A stretch of 54,262 nt of DNA from Atopobium sp. BS2 (GCF_000565075.1 NZ_JDFG01000046.1:1-54262), one strand, 5' to 3'; positions 35,230-45,464 are shown, counted from the stretch's first letter. Made by a program: numbers and translations. Notes: a model not told the origin generated them from the sequence alone.

Positions 35230-36633
35230 TTAAAAGTCAGCGTTGCCAACGGTACGAGGGTGAGGAATAACGTCGCGGATGTTGTCCACACCGGTGAGGT
35301 ACATAACAAGGCGCTCAAAGCCAAGACCAAAGCCAGCATGGGTGCAAGAGCCGTAACGACGAAGATCCAAGTAATACTTGTAATCGTCGGGGTTCATGCC
35401 AAGCTCAACAATGCGCTTCTCCAGAAGTTCAAGACGGTCTTCTCGCTGTGAGCCACCAATAATCTCGCCAATGCCTGGAACAAGGCAGTCAGCTGCGGCA
35501 ACAGTCTTGCCGTCATCGTTAAGGCGCATGTAGAAGGCTTTGATTTCTGCTGGATAATCAGTAACAAAGATTGGCTTTCCAAAGTGCTGCTCGGTAAGGT
35601 AGCGCTCGTGCTCAGTCTGAAGGTCAATGCCCCACTCAACAGGGTATTCAAACTTCTGACCAGCCTTTACTGCCTCCTGCAGAATCTCAATTGCCTCGGT
35701 GTAAGAAACACGAGAGAACTGGGAAGTTGCAACGTGGTTCAGGCGCTCAAGCAGACCCTTATCCACAAACTTGTTCAGCATCTCAAGCTCATCTGGGCAA
35801 TGCTCAAGCACGTATGCAATAACGTAGCGCAGCATCTCTTCTGCAACGTCCATGTCCTGTGCAAGGTCACAGAAAGCCATCTCTGGCTCAATCATCCAGA
35901 ACTCTGCAGCGTGACGACGTGTGTTGGAGTTCTCTGCGCGGAACGTTGGACCAAAGGTGTACACATCACCAAAGGCCATAGCAAAGTTCTCTGCCTGAAG
36001 CTGTCCAGAAACGGTGAGGTGAGAAGACTGACCAAAGAAATCCTTTGAGTAGTCAACATCGCCCTTCTCGGTACGTGGAACGTTGTTTAGATCAAGCGTG
36101 GTAACGCGGAACATCTCTCCTGCGCCCTCAGCATCGGATGCGGTGATGATTGGGGTGTTCACGTAGACAAAGCCGCGATCCTGGAAGAACTGATGGATGG
36201 CAAAGGCAGCCACAGAACGGATGCGGAAAACTGCACGGAACATGTTGGTACGAGGACGAAGATGCTGCTGCGTACGAAGGTACTCAAGAGACTGACGCTT
36301 CTTCTGCATTGGATAATCTGGGCTGGATGGTCCTTCTATCACAATGGTCTGAGCCTGCAGCTCAATAGGCTGTGGGCGATCGGGAGTAAGCTCAAGGACA
36401 CCCTGAATAATCAGAGCAGCGCCAACGCCACAGGAAGCAACCTCCTCGTAATTGCCAAGGTTCTCACGATTCATAACAACCTGTAGGTCTTTGAAGCAGC
36501 TACCGTCATTAAGTGTGACGAAGCCAAAATTCTTCATATCCCTTACTGAACGTACCCAGCCGGCCACCGTAACTTTTTGGCCACCAAGTTGCTCTGCATC
36601 TGCGTACAATGCAGAAATCGTGATGCGCTCCAC
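35230..36633 (-). CDS. asnS: Asparaginyl-tRNA synthetase
   Basis: A class IIb aminoacyl-tRNA synthetase of about 468 aa. An N-terminal OB-fold anticodon-binding domain ([25 protein letters not shown]) is followed by the catalytic core: motif 2 in [24 protein letters not shown] and motif 3 in [15 protein letters not shown]. The Asn/Asp discrimination pattern and lack of a bacterial GAD insertion fit AsnRS. The start is ambiguous: AGGAGG is 8 nt before GTG 36633 but only 2 nt before ATG 36639, so GTG is favoured. The leader upstream carries a duplicated hairpin (36657-36696). Confidence 0.94.
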   Translation of the reverse strand: MERITISALYADAEQLGGQKVTVAGWVRSVRDMKNFGFVTLNDGSCFKDLQVVMNRENLGNYEEVASCGVGAALIIQGVLELTPDRPQPIELQAQTIVIEGPSSPDYPMQKKRQSLEYLRTQQHLRPRTNMFRAVFRIRSVAAFAIHQFFQDRGFVYVNTPIITASDAEGAGEMFRVTTLDLNNVPRTEKGDVDYSKDFFGQSSHLTVSGQLQAENFAMAFGDVYTFGPTFRAENSNTRRHAAEFWMIEPEMAFCDLAQDMDVAEEMLRYVIAYVLEHCPDELEMLNKFVDKGLLERLNHVATSQFSRVSYTEAIEILQEAVKAGQKFEYPVEWGIDLQTEHERYLTEQHFGKPIFVTDYPAEIKAFYMRLNDDGKTVAAADCLVPGIGEIIGGSQREDRLELLEKRIVELGMNPDDYKYYLDLRRYGSCTHAGFGLGFERLVMYLTGVDNIRDVIPHPRTVGNADF

Positions 36634-36656
36634 GGGCATACCCTCCTTGTAACTCA

Positions 36657-36696
36657 CTCTGCAGGCTTATCCTGCGCTCTGCAGGCTTATCCTGCG
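36657..36696 (-). repeat. Tandem duplication of a 20-bp hairpin unit in the asnS leader
   Basis: Two exact copies of CTCTGCAGGCTTATCCTGCG (36657-36676 and 36677-36696). Each contains the small hairpin GCAGG-CTTAT-CCTGC, just upstream of the asnS ribosome site. Confidence 0.85.
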
Positions 36697-36912
36697 AGAC
36701 GAACAAATATCTACTTAGAATACCGCATAACCACATGGCAAACGTTCACTTTTATATATCTGGCAGTATTTACGCTAATCTCACACAGCGAAGTCAACGT
36801 GCGCCATAAAACACCGCGCCATAAAACACATATCCGCAATTCGGCTAAACTAGTGCAGTAGAACTTGCCTACAAAGTGCCGCTACGTTAAAAGGCCTGCT
36901 AAAGGAGAAACC

Positions 36913-37593
36913 ATGGAAGACTACAAGCGCGAGTTTATTGAGTTTATGGTCCATAGCAACGTACTTAAATTTGGCGATTTTACGCTCAAGAGTGGTCGCA
37001 AATCTCCTTTCTTCATGAACGCCGGCGCCTATGTCACTGGTGAGCAGCTCCACAAGCTGGGTCTTTATTACGCTCGCGCCATTCACGACAACTTTGGCCT
37101 GGATTTTGACGTAGTTTTTGGTCCTGCTTACAAGGGCATTCCCCTTTCCGTTATCACTGCAATGGGAATCAATGAGCTCTATGGCAAACAGGTTCAGTAC
37201 TGCTCCAACAGAAAAGAAGCAAAAGATCACGGCGCTGATGCGGGCATGCTTTTAGGAGCAGAGCTCAAAGACGGCCAGAGAGTAGTTATGGTTGAAGACG
37301 TCACCACTTCTGGCAAGTCTATTGAAGAGACCTATCCTCTGATTACCTCTATTGCAAACATCGAGGTAGTTGGCCTTATTGTCTCGCTTAATCGAATGGA
37401 AGTTGGCAAGGGCGGAAAAGTTGCGGCTCTCCAGGAAGTCTCCGAGCGCTGGGGCATGCCAACCGCAGCCATTGTCTCCATGGATGAGGTTACCGAGGCC
37501 CTCTACAACAAAGAGGTTGACGGCAAAGTTATTATCGACGACACCTTAAAGGCCGCCATTGATGCCTACTACCAGCAGTATGGCGTTAAATAA
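36913..37593 (+). CDS. pyrE: Orotate phosphoribosyltransferase
   Basis: A 226-aa cytoplasmic enzyme that makes orotidine 5'-phosphate in pyrimidine synthesis. It has the type-I PRTase PRPP loop VVMVEDVTTSGKS, the upstream FGPAYKGIPLSV and the flexible catalytic loop YCSNRKEAKDHG, which holds the expected Lys/Arg. FTLKSGRKSPFFMNAG near the N-terminus is typical of PyrE. ATG 36913 has AAAGGAG 5 nt upstream; the longer frame from 36865 is not favoured. No other pyr gene lies in the window. Confidence 0.95.
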   Translation: MEDYKREFIEFMVHSNVLKFGDFTLKSGRKSPFFMNAGAYVTGEQLHKLGLYYARAIHDNFGLDFDVVFGPAYKGIPLSVITAMGINELYGKQVQYCSNRKEAKDHGADAGMLLGAELKDGQRVVMVEDVTTSGKSIEETYPLITSIANIEVVGLIVSLNRMEVGKGGKVAALQEVSERWGMPTAAIVSMDEVTEALYNKEVDGKVIIDDTLKAAIDAYYQQYGVK

Positions 37594-37626
37594 GGCGAGA
37601 AAAACCTCTGCGTAGAAATCTGACTT

Positions 37627-38541
37627 ATGACTCTGACTCAACTTAAATACGTTCTTGCTATTGCTAAGGCAGGCACTATTAACGCCGCAGCTAAACAGCT
37701 CTTTATCTCGCAGCCTACCCTGAGTAGCGCAGTTAAAGAGCTTGAGGCCGAGCTGGGAATCTCCCTTTTTAACAGGACCAGCAAGGGTGTTGAACCTACC
37801 GCAGATGGCGAGGAGTTTTTGAGTTATGCCAGGCAAGTTATCATGCAGACCGACCTTATTGAAGAGCGCTATCTGGGCACCGCCCCTTCTAAGCAGCGCT
37901 TCTGCGTTTCTTGCCAGCACTATTCTTTTGCAGTTGAGGCTTTTGTCAACCTGATTAAAGAGCACGGCGGCTCAAAGTACGATTTCCGTATCAGAGAGAC
38001 GCAAACCTACGAGATTATTGAAGACGTGTCCAAGCTAAGAAGTGAGGTAGGCGTTCTCTACCTCAACTCGTTCAACGAGCGCGTTATTAGAAAAACGCTG
38101 CAGGACCAGGGCTTGGTTTTCTCGCCATTGTTTAAGTGCAAGCCAAGCGTCTTTGTGGGAAAAGATAACCCGCTGGCAAAGCGCTCCTCGGTAACACTTA
38201 ACGATCTTGCCCCCTACCCTCGCCTTTCTTACGAGCAGGGTGAGCACAACGCGTTCTATTTTTCCGAGGAGCTTCTGGCAACGCTTGATCGCGATAAGGA
38301 CATCATGGTCCGAGACCGTGCCACTATCTTCAACCTGATTATTGGCTTGAACGGTTACACCATCAGCACCGGTCTTATTAACGAGGAGCTCAACGGCCCA
38401 AACATTGTTGCAATTCCTCTAGCTGTTGATGATTACATGGAAGTTGGCTACGTAACACACGACGAGAAGAGCCTCTCGCCCTTTGGTGAGCTCTACATCG
38501 ATGCGCTTAAGCGCTGCTGCCAGGCAGTTACGTGGGTTTAA
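37627..38541 (+). CDS. LysR family transcriptional regulator
   Basis: A 304-aa DNA-binding regulator. Residues 1-60 are the winged helix-turn-helix (LTQLKYVLAIAKAGTINAAAKQLFISQPTLSSAVKELEAELG, then LFNRTSKGVEPTADGEEFL). The rest is a periplasmic-binding-protein-like effector domain. It begins 33 bp after pyrE on the same strand but lacks a clear ribosome site, so translation may be weak or coupled. Being downstream of pyrE and next to engB gives no clue to its targets; LysR regulators often act on a divergent neighbour, and none exists here. Confidence 0.9.
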   Translation: MTLTQLKYVLAIAKAGTINAAAKQLFISQPTLSSAVKELEAELGISLFNRTSKGVEPTADGEEFLSYARQVIMQTDLIEERYLGTAPSKQRFCVSCQHYSFAVEAFVNLIKEHGGSKYDFRIRETQTYEIIEDVSKLRSEVGVLYLNSFNERVIRKTLQDQGLVFSPLFKCKPSVFVGKDNPLAKRSSVTLNDLAPYPRLSYEQGEHNAFYFSEELLATLDRDKDIMVRDRATIFNLIIGLNGYTISTGLINEELNGPNIVAIPLAVDDYMEVGYVTHDEKSLSPFGELYIDALKRCCQAVTWV

Positions 38542-38607
38542 GGTTCTACACCTCCTTGTTTGCGCTAAAATAATACCTTACGTTTTTGAAGCGCACAGGG
38601 AGGCATC

Positions 38608-39192
38608 ATGGGTCTTAAGTATGAAACCGCACGATATGAGGCATCATACGGGGCAATTTCACAACTTCCTTCTCCAGAAACTCCTGAGGTGGCCTTTGTG
38701 GGCCGCTCAAACGTGGGTAAATCTTCCCTCTTAAATAAACTTATTGGTCGAAAGCAACTCGCACGAGTTTCAAGTGTCCCAGGTAAAACCGCTAATATCA
38801 ACTTCTTTGACGTTGATGGCGTCAAATTTGTAGACTTGCCTGGATACGGATTTGCACGAGTTTCTCGCCAAGAAAAACAACGCTGGGCGGACCTCATTGG
38901 CGGCTATTTTGAGCAAGAACGCAGCTTTAACCTGGTCATTAGTCTTGTTGATATCAGACACGAAGCTCAAAAGCTTGACCTGCAGATGATTAGCTTTCTC
39001 CAAGAGGCTGATCTGCCCTTTGTAGTTGCGTTTACCAAGGCTGATAAGATTGCACGCGGCAAGCAAAACCAAGCCGCGGCTGCTTTGCGTAAAGCATTCC
39101 ACATTACCCCTGAACAGGCCATTATTACCTCATCCGAGACCGGCCTGGGCATTGACGAGTTGCGCCGCCGCATCGAAGACGCAACTATCTAG
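38608..39192 (+). CDS. engB: Ribosome biogenesis GTPase EngB (YsxC/YihA)
   Basis: A 194-aa TRAFAC-class GTPase needed for 50S ribosomal subunit assembly. The G motifs are visible: G1 GRSNVGKSSLLNKL, G2 near SSVPGKTANINFF, G3 VDLPGYGFARVS, G4 AFTKADKI, G5 ITSSETGLG. GGGAGG lies before ATG 38608. The helicase gene follows 7 bp after the stop. Confidence 0.95.
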   Translation: MGLKYETARYEASYGAISQLPSPETPEVAFVGRSNVGKSSLLNKLIGRKQLARVSSVPGKTANINFFDVDGVKFVDLPGYGFARVSRQEKQRWADLIGGYFEQERSFNLVISLVDIRHEAQKLDLQMISFLQEADLPFVVAFTKADKIARGKQNQAAAALRKAFHITPEQAIITSSETGLGIDELRRRIEDATI

Positions 39193-39199
39193 GAGCATC

Positions 39200-41434
39200 A
39201 TGGATCCAATCCACCAGCAAGAGCAAGAGCACCTCTCCCACGTTTATCAAAAACTTGTTGAGATTCGTGAGGATTTGGACACAACGCTCAATACTACGCA
39301 AAAAGATGCAGCTAGAGACCTTCGTCAGATGAGTGAAGAAATCCGCCCAGACTTTGGTGGAGCGGACGAAACCATCGAGACCCTTGCGGCCATTGAGACG
39401 CTCAACAGCGTTATTGATACCTACAACCAGTATCACGATTTCACTGTCGAGAAACTCGGTCGAGTCGAAATCCTCTTGAGGCAGCCTTACTTTGCTAAGG
39501 TCACGCTCAAGATGCGACCTGGACGTCCTTCTCGCGATGTATACATTGGTGCGGCGGGCATTACGGACAAAGACCGTACGCCGCTTATTGTGGATTGGCG
39601 CAGCCCCGTTGCCGAGACGTATTACAACCAAGAGATGGGAACTACGTCGTACCAGGTAGACGGCAAGAAAAGAACGGTTGAACTGGAACTTCGACGACAG
39701 TTTGACATCACACGAGACAAGCTGAACCTCTACTTTGACACAACGGTTGCCATTGAAGACTCTCTGCTGCTTGCCGCTCTGAAACGTCAGCACACCGAGA
39801 AGCTGCAGGCCATCACCGCAACTATCCAGCGCGAACAAAACGTTGTTGTCAGGCACGAGGATGTGCCCGTTCTACTGGTCAACGGCATTGCAGGCTCGGG
39901 CAAAACATCCGTTTTGCTGCAGCGTATTGCGTACCTTCTCTACCAGCAGCGCACCACACTTACCGCAGATCAGGTGTACCTGTTCACTCCTAACGAGATG
40001 TTTGGTCGCTACATCAACACTGTTTTGCCTAGCATGGGCGAGCACAATCCGCAGGTATTTACCTGGGATTCTTTCCTCAAGGCTTTAGGTCTGGCCGACC
40101 ACGCATCGGGTGCCCACAACAACCCTAATTCTCTGAAGAAACTTGAAGAGCAGCTTGCCGTACTTGAGCTCTACGAGGACGACTTCAAGGCCATTTCTGT
40201 TGAAGGAACCACGCTTATTAAGCCAGCTCAGGTGGCTAGTTCTGTGGCAAAGTTCTCACAATTCCCTGTGGGACCGCGCCTCATTGCACTTGCCAAAGAC
40301 GAGCTCCACACCCGCCTGGAGCGCAGACTTGGCCAGATGGCTCACAACGACGAAATCCAGGAAGAGATGCTCTCCCTTGACGTTGAGCAGCAGCTTGAGG
40401 TCTTTGGTCGCACCATCAGCCCTTCCGACGAGGAAGAAGTTCTGGCGCGCACCCGCGAGTTCCTCAACTGGCGTTTTGCCTATGCGCACGAGGTCATCGA
40501 GTCCGCTTCCTGGCTGCGCATCGACCGTATTGGTATGCGCATGCTCAACGCCTCCGCGCTAAGCGGAGCCGAATGTGTTTACCTGCGTCTTCTTATCACA
40601 GGCGCTGGCGAGAAAAACGTCAAGTTTGTCATGATTGACGAGGTCCAAGACTACACCGAAACGCAGCTTATGGTGCTTGGAAAGTACTTCTCGCGTGCGC
40701 ACTTTCTGCTTTTGGGCGACTCTAACCAGGCAATTTGGGAAGATACCGCAACGTTTGAGCAGATTGAGAAGATCTTTAGTGCAACACACGGCGAGGGCGC
40801 TGTTTCTACCTGTAAGCTTCTGACCAGCTACCGCTCCTCTCCCGAGATTACCGCACTGTTTACCTCGCTTTTGAGCGAAGAAGAGCGTGGCCAGACAAGC
40901 TCCGTTCAACGCGGCGGCAAAAAACCTGAGTTCTTTGAGGTGGTCGCTGACAACAAAGATACTGAGCGCGCCGAGTACCTGCAAACTATGAAGTCCCTTA
41001 TTGAGCAGGCACAAGAGTTTGACGGGCTGACCGCCATTGTGTGTACCGAGAAGTCTCGTGTTCGCTGGCTTGCCAAACAGCTAGAAGGGGTTTTTGCAGA
41101 GAGCGGAAACGGCACCGCGGACGGCGCGACCGATGGCGTTGCGGACAACGGTGCGGCGCAGGCCAACGGCGCAGCGCAGGCCAAGCTGTGCACCGGCGTC
41201 AAAGTGCTCACCAGTCACGATTCCCTACCCGCGAAGGGTGTTGTTCTTCTCGACCTTGCACTAGCAAAGGGCCTTGAGTTTGATCAGGTCATTGTTGCCG
41301 ACGCACAAGAGGAAGTGTATAAAGCAGACGGAATTTCTCGCCGTAGGCTCTACACCGCCCTGTCGCGTGCGATGCATCATGTGATGGTGGTCTCTCAGGG
41401 AAAGATGACTCCGCTGCTCAGCAAATTGCTTTAA
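39200..41434 (+). CDS. HelD-like superfamily 1 helicase (RNA polymerase-associated type)
   Basis: A 744-aa UvrD-like ATPase. An N-terminal coiled region (residues 1-70) precedes the HelD-type domain (RPDFGGADETIETLAAIETL..., then YIGAAGITDKDRTPLIVDWRSPVAETYY). Walker A is NGIAGSGKTSVLLQRIAYLL; motif II is MIDEVQDYTETQL; motif III is LLGDSNQAIWED. HelD proteins release stalled RNA polymerase in Gram-positives, which the N-terminal architecture favours here. An Ala/Gly/Asn-rich insertion (about residues 635-660, GNGTADGATDGVADNGAA) with short internal repeats lies before the last motifs. ATG 39200 is 7 bp after engB, with AGGAG overlapping its stop. Confidence 0.88.
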   Translation: MDPIHQQEQEHLSHVYQKLVEIREDLDTTLNTTQKDAARDLRQMSEEIRPDFGGADETIETLAAIETLNSVIDTYNQYHDFTVEKLGRVEILLRQPYFAKVTLKMRPGRPSRDVYIGAAGITDKDRTPLIVDWRSPVAETYYNQEMGTTSYQVDGKKRTVELELRRQFDITRDKLNLYFDTTVAIEDSLLLAALKRQHTEKLQAITATIQREQNVVVRHEDVPVLLVNGIAGSGKTSVLLQRIAYLLYQQRTTLTADQVYLFTPNEMFGRYINTVLPSMGEHNPQVFTWDSFLKALGLADHASGAHNNPNSLKKLEEQLAVLELYEDDFKAISVEGTTLIKPAQVASSVAKFSQFPVGPRLIALAKDELHTRLERRLGQMAHNDEIQEEMLSLDVEQQLEVFGRTISPSDEEEVLARTREFLNWRFAYAHEVIESASWLRIDRIGMRMLNASALSGAECVYLRLLITGAGEKNVKFVMIDEVQDYTETQLMVLGKYFSRAHFLLLGDSNQAIWEDTATFEQIEKIFSATHGEGAVSTCKLLTSYRSSPEITALFTSLLSEEERGQTSSVQRGGKKPEFFEVVADNKDTERAEYLQTMKSLIEQAQEFDGLTAIVCTEKSRVRWLAKQLEGVFAESGNGTADGATDGVADNGAAQANGAAQAKLCTGVKVLTSHDSLPAKGVVLLDLALAKGLEFDQVIVADAQEEVYKADGISRRRLYTALSRAMHHVMVVSQGKMTPLLSKLL

Positions 41435-41536
41435 AAAAAGCAATTTCTACCTGCGATTTTTTTGAAATTTACTGATTGAAGACGGCTAGTTCGGGTAAAT
41501 GCTAGTCATCGATAACATTTACCGTTGGAGGTTAGT

Positions 41537-41893
41537 ATGTCCGAAGAATTGATTCCTGGTGTCATGAAGAACATCGATGCAAAGACTGTGGTAACCCTTA
41601 AAGACCAGGTTGCATGCCTTTCTGGCCAGGTCATCAGTAAGACTCTTGCGCAAAACGATGCCGTCAGCGTTACCCTTTTTGGTTTTGGCGCAGGTGAAGA
41701 GATCGCAAGCCATCGCGCGGGCGGCGACGCATTTGTCACCATTCTTGAGGGACGCGCAAGCATTACCATCGATGACGATGTCTACACCCTTGAAGCTGGT
41801 CAGTCTATTGTGATGCCACTTGGTCACCCACATGCGCTTCAGGCTCCAGAAGAGTTCAAGATGCTGCTGGTTGTTGTGTATCCTCAAAAATAA
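41537..41893 (+). CDS. Cupin domain protein
   Basis: A 118-aa single-domain cupin. Motif 1 is EEIASHRAGGDAFVTILEG and motif 2 GQSIVMPLGHPHAL; only some of the usual His/Glu metal ligands are clear. ATG 41537 follows GGAGG by 5 nt. Such small cupins are often metal- or sugar-binding proteins of unknown role. A weak hairpin (41918-41939) and the eno upstream region follow. Confidence 0.85.
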   Translation: MSEELIPGVMKNIDAKTVVTLKDQVACLSGQVISKTLAQNDAVSVTLFGFGAGEEIASHRAGGDAFVTILEGRASITIDDDVYTLEAGQSIVMPLGHPHALQAPEEFKMLLVVVYPQK

Positions 41894-41917
41894 TTTATAT
41901 ATTTACCTAACAATTCC

Positions 41918-41939
41918 GCAGAATTCTACATAATTCTGC
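41918..41939. terminator. Hairpin after the cupin gene
   Basis: GCAGAATT, a 6-nt loop and AATTCTGC, followed by GGCATTTTCTATTT. It could be a weak terminator; the stem is AT-rich and the T-run interrupted. Confidence 0.4.
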
Positions 41940-41950
41940 AGGCATTTTCT

Positions 41951-42008
41951 ATTTGACCAGGTGGACAGTGCATCTGCCTGGTCAAATACTATCTCTACTC
42001 GGTCAAAT
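41951..42008 (+). promoter_or_regulatory. Operator-like inverted and direct repeats upstream of eno
   Basis: ATTTGACCAGG (41951-41961) and its exact complement CCTGGTCAAAT (41977-41987), then a third half-site GGTCAAAT (42001-42008), 21 bp after the second. They lie 40-100 bp before a possible -10 (TATACT, 42049-42054) and the eno start at 42105. A transcription-factor operator is the best reading; the regulator is unknown. A hairpin RNA is an alternative for the first two arms. Confidence 0.55.
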
Positions 42009-42101
42009 AGTATGTGTAATTACAATACACACCACATAACAGAATGGGTATACTATTTATGTCTGTGCAATCAGCAAAATGTTAAACCTAAAGAAAGGTG
42101 A

Positions 42102-43394
<1,293 letters not shown>

Positions 43395-43471
43395 ACTCGC
43401 AGGTTGTAGGCTAGACGGCGCGCGTCCGGCCCGACCGAGCTGCAACGCCGTTTAGACTGCTAGAAGCTACG

Positions 43472-43504
43472 AAGCCGCATCTCATTTGAGATGCGGCTTT
43501 TTTG
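43472..43504 (+). terminator. Intrinsic terminator after eno
   Basis: AAGCCGCATCTCA, a 2-nt gap and the exact complement TGAGATGCGGCTT followed by TTTTG; 78 bp past the eno stop. Confidence 0.93.
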
Positions 43505-44071
43505 TGCGCGCGTGCGGCGAGCGGCGGGCACGAGCAGCGGTCAGGCGTCAGGTGCGAGCGTGGCATGGGACAGGGAACGGCGGCGAGACCTGCGGGTTTC
43601 TCGCCGCACGCGATGCCTTAGCGGGCGTATGAGTTCCGTAAGCACATCCGTGTCTAGTTCGAAACGCCCGAACACACCTATGTCAGATAATCTGCTGAAA
43701 ATGCGTATACATTTCGCTCAAAACGCTTATCTCATGCAGAATATCGTCATTAGATGTGTTTTTGATTCTTGATTTTGCAGATTATCTGACATAGATGTGC
43801 TTGCTTAACCCTGAAATTTAGGGTAATTAAATCTTTGATATATCTTCATTCATAATTATGTATATCAGATAGAACTTATGCATAATAGTGAATTGAACGT
43901 ACCTGATTAAATTCAAATCCTATAACAAAAGCTAATCCACGATGTATTTGGGCTATTAAGCCTGACTTTATCTGCAGTTTTTTGAGGATGTTTCGTCAGT
44001 CGATATAACAGCACCGCAGCTGCCTACCGCGGTTATACTTGATACGTCAACTTTCAAGAATCCGAGGCGCT
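43505..44071. other. Intergenic region between eno and the PFK gene: GC-rich hairpin, 129-bp element, AT-rich tail
   Basis: No gene is visible in 567 bp. The first part (43505-43670) is GC-rich and contains the hairpin CGGCGAGA/TCTCGCCG (43581-43606), one arm of which is the repeated octamer. The 129-bp element fills 43672-43800. The rest is AT-rich, with TATGCATAAT-type words near 43875 like those in the 246-bp repeat, and a -10-like TATACT at 44034-44039. Confidence 0.6.
43672..43800. mobile_element. 129-bp MITE-like element with 24-bp imperfect terminal inverted repeats, copy B
   Basis: The left end begins ACACACCTATGTCAGATAAT (43672-) and the right end (43777-43800) is its complement except for two substitutions near the tip. 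The length equals copy A (129 bp). The internal third end-like block appears at 43732-43759, reverse-complemented relative to copy A, so the two elements lie in opposite orientation. Sequence between the blocks has diverged considerably. No ORF. Confidence 0.8.
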
Positions 44072-45379
44072 ATGAACACCACAACAGAGCATGCAATTCA
44101 CACAATCCTGGTCGGACAGTCGGGCGGGCCGACTGCAGCCATCAATGCATCGCTTGCGGGTGTTATTCGCGCAGCTCACGCCCAGGGCCTCCGAGTGCTC
44201 GGGATGCGCAACGGAATCCAGGGATTTCTTGAGGGCAACGTCGTTGACTTAGTGGAAGCACTTGAATTTACAGCATCTGAATCCGGATCGTCCAACCACG
44301 CATCCACAAATCCTGGCGAGAAGAACCTCCAGCTCCTAAGAAAAACGCCTTCAAGCTGGCTGGGTAGCTGCCGCTTTAAACTGCCGGAGCTTACTGACAA
44401 CTCAGAATTCACAGCTATCTCTCCTATCTACCAGCAGATTGATGCGCAGCTCAAGAAATACCAGGTAGACGCCGTGCTATACATCGGCGGAAACGATTCC
44501 ATGGACACAACGGACAAGTTGTCTCGATACTTTGCCCAGGTAGACAGTGCCGTTCGCGTTGTAGGTGTGCCAAAAACCATCGACAACGACCTCGAGGGCA
44601 CCGATCATACCCCTGGCTTTGGCAGCGCGGCGCGATTCGTTGCGTCCGTAACCGCCGAGCTCATCCGCGACGGCGGCGTCTACAACAGCAAAAACGTCAC
44701 GTTTATCGAAGCCATGGGTCGCGACGCAGGCTGGCTCACGGCGGCTGGTGCACTGGCGCAAGATATTTGTGGAACCGCCCCAGATTTTGTCCTTCTGCCC
44801 GAGATTCCGCTTGATGAGCACGCACTACTTTCCGCCATTGAACAGCGACTTCGCGAGAAAAACAACGTGGTTGTAGTTGTCAGCGAGGGCGTCCATCACG
44901 CAGATGGTAGTTTCCTTTTTGATGCAAAGTCCGTCTCAATTGACACATTTGGCCACCTCGCAGCACAGTCCGGGACAGCACAATACTTGTCGCAGCTGGC
45001 CAAAGAGCAGCTGGACGTAAAGTCTCGCGGCATTGAGCTCAATACGCTGCAGCGTTGCGCTTCGCATGCTGCTAGCAAGGTTGACTTGGACGAGGCAGAA
45101 GCGCTCGGTGCTGCAGGAGTTGAAGCTGTTCTCCAAGGTAAAACCGGTGTTATGGTAGGCGTTCACCGAACTTCTGATGTCCCATATACTTCGGAGATTC
45201 GCGCCACCCCTGTCGCCGATGTTGCTAACAAGGTAAAGCTTGTACCTCGAGAAATGATCTCCGAAGACGGCTTCAACGTTACCGACACTGCCCTGACCTA
45301 TCTGCGTCCTCTTGTCGCAGGTATGGAGGAGCCGATTTCTACCGACGGACTTCCCCGTTTTCTTGCGGAGCTATCGTAG
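44072..45379 (+). CDS. pfp: 6-phosphofructokinase family, probably PPi-dependent
   Basis: A 435-aa glycolytic enzyme phosphorylating fructose 6-phosphate. It begins ILVGQSGGPTAAINASLAGVI (phosphate-binding loop); YIGGNDSMDTTDKL is the site that in ATP enzymes reads GGDGS and in PPi enzymes GGDDS; GVPKTIDNDLEGTDHTPGFGSA holds the catalytic Asp. The combination of Asp in the first motif and Lys in PKTIDND is the pattern associated with pyrophosphate as phosphoryl donor, so this is probably a reversible PPi-PFK. The first motif has Asn where Asp is usual (GGNDS). ATG 44072 follows GAGG by 4 nt. Confidence 0.85.
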   Translation: MNTTTEHAIHTILVGQSGGPTAAINASLAGVIRAAHAQGLRVLGMRNGIQGFLEGNVVDLVEALEFTASESGSSNHASTNPGEKNLQLLRKTPSSWLGSCRFKLPELTDNSEFTAISPIYQQIDAQLKKYQVDAVLYIGGNDSMDTTDKLSRYFAQVDSAVRVVGVPKTIDNDLEGTDHTPGFGSAARFVASVTAELIRDGGVYNSKNVTFIEAMGRDAGWLTAAGALAQDICGTAPDFVLLPEIPLDEHALLSAIEQRLREKNNVVVVVSEGVHHADGSFLFDAKSVSIDTFGHLAAQSGTAQYLSQLAKEQLDVKSRGIELNTLQRCASHAASKVDLDEAEALGAAGVEAVLQGKTGVMVGVHRTSDVPYTSEIRATPVADVANKVKLVPREMISEDGFNVTDTALTYLRPLVAGMEEPISTDGLPRFLAELS

Positions 45380-45407
45380 CGATTCGTTGCGGACGAAACA
45401 GCGCCGC

Positions 45408-45464
45408 GCGGACGCGTGTGATTCGTGCAAACGCGTGCAATCCGTGCGGACGCGTGCAATCCGT
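45408..45464. repeat. Three tandem 19-bp units between the PFK gene and murB
   Basis: Units at 45408-45426, 45427-45445 and 45446-45464, best copy GCGGACGCGTGCAATCCGT, with diverged flanking half-copies on both sides. They lie in the short space between convergent genes, and no clear terminator is visible there. Confidence 0.8.

Noticed and set aside
35100-35230. A tRNA or other structured RNA gene downstream of asnS
   Set aside because: Repeated ATGCATAA-type words and GC-rich pairs are present, but no cloverleaf or T-loop consensus could be drawn.
45408-45464. CRISPR array or replication iterons
   Set aside because: The units abut with no spacers, only three copies are clear, and there is no initiator gene or origin-like AT-rich stretch nearby.
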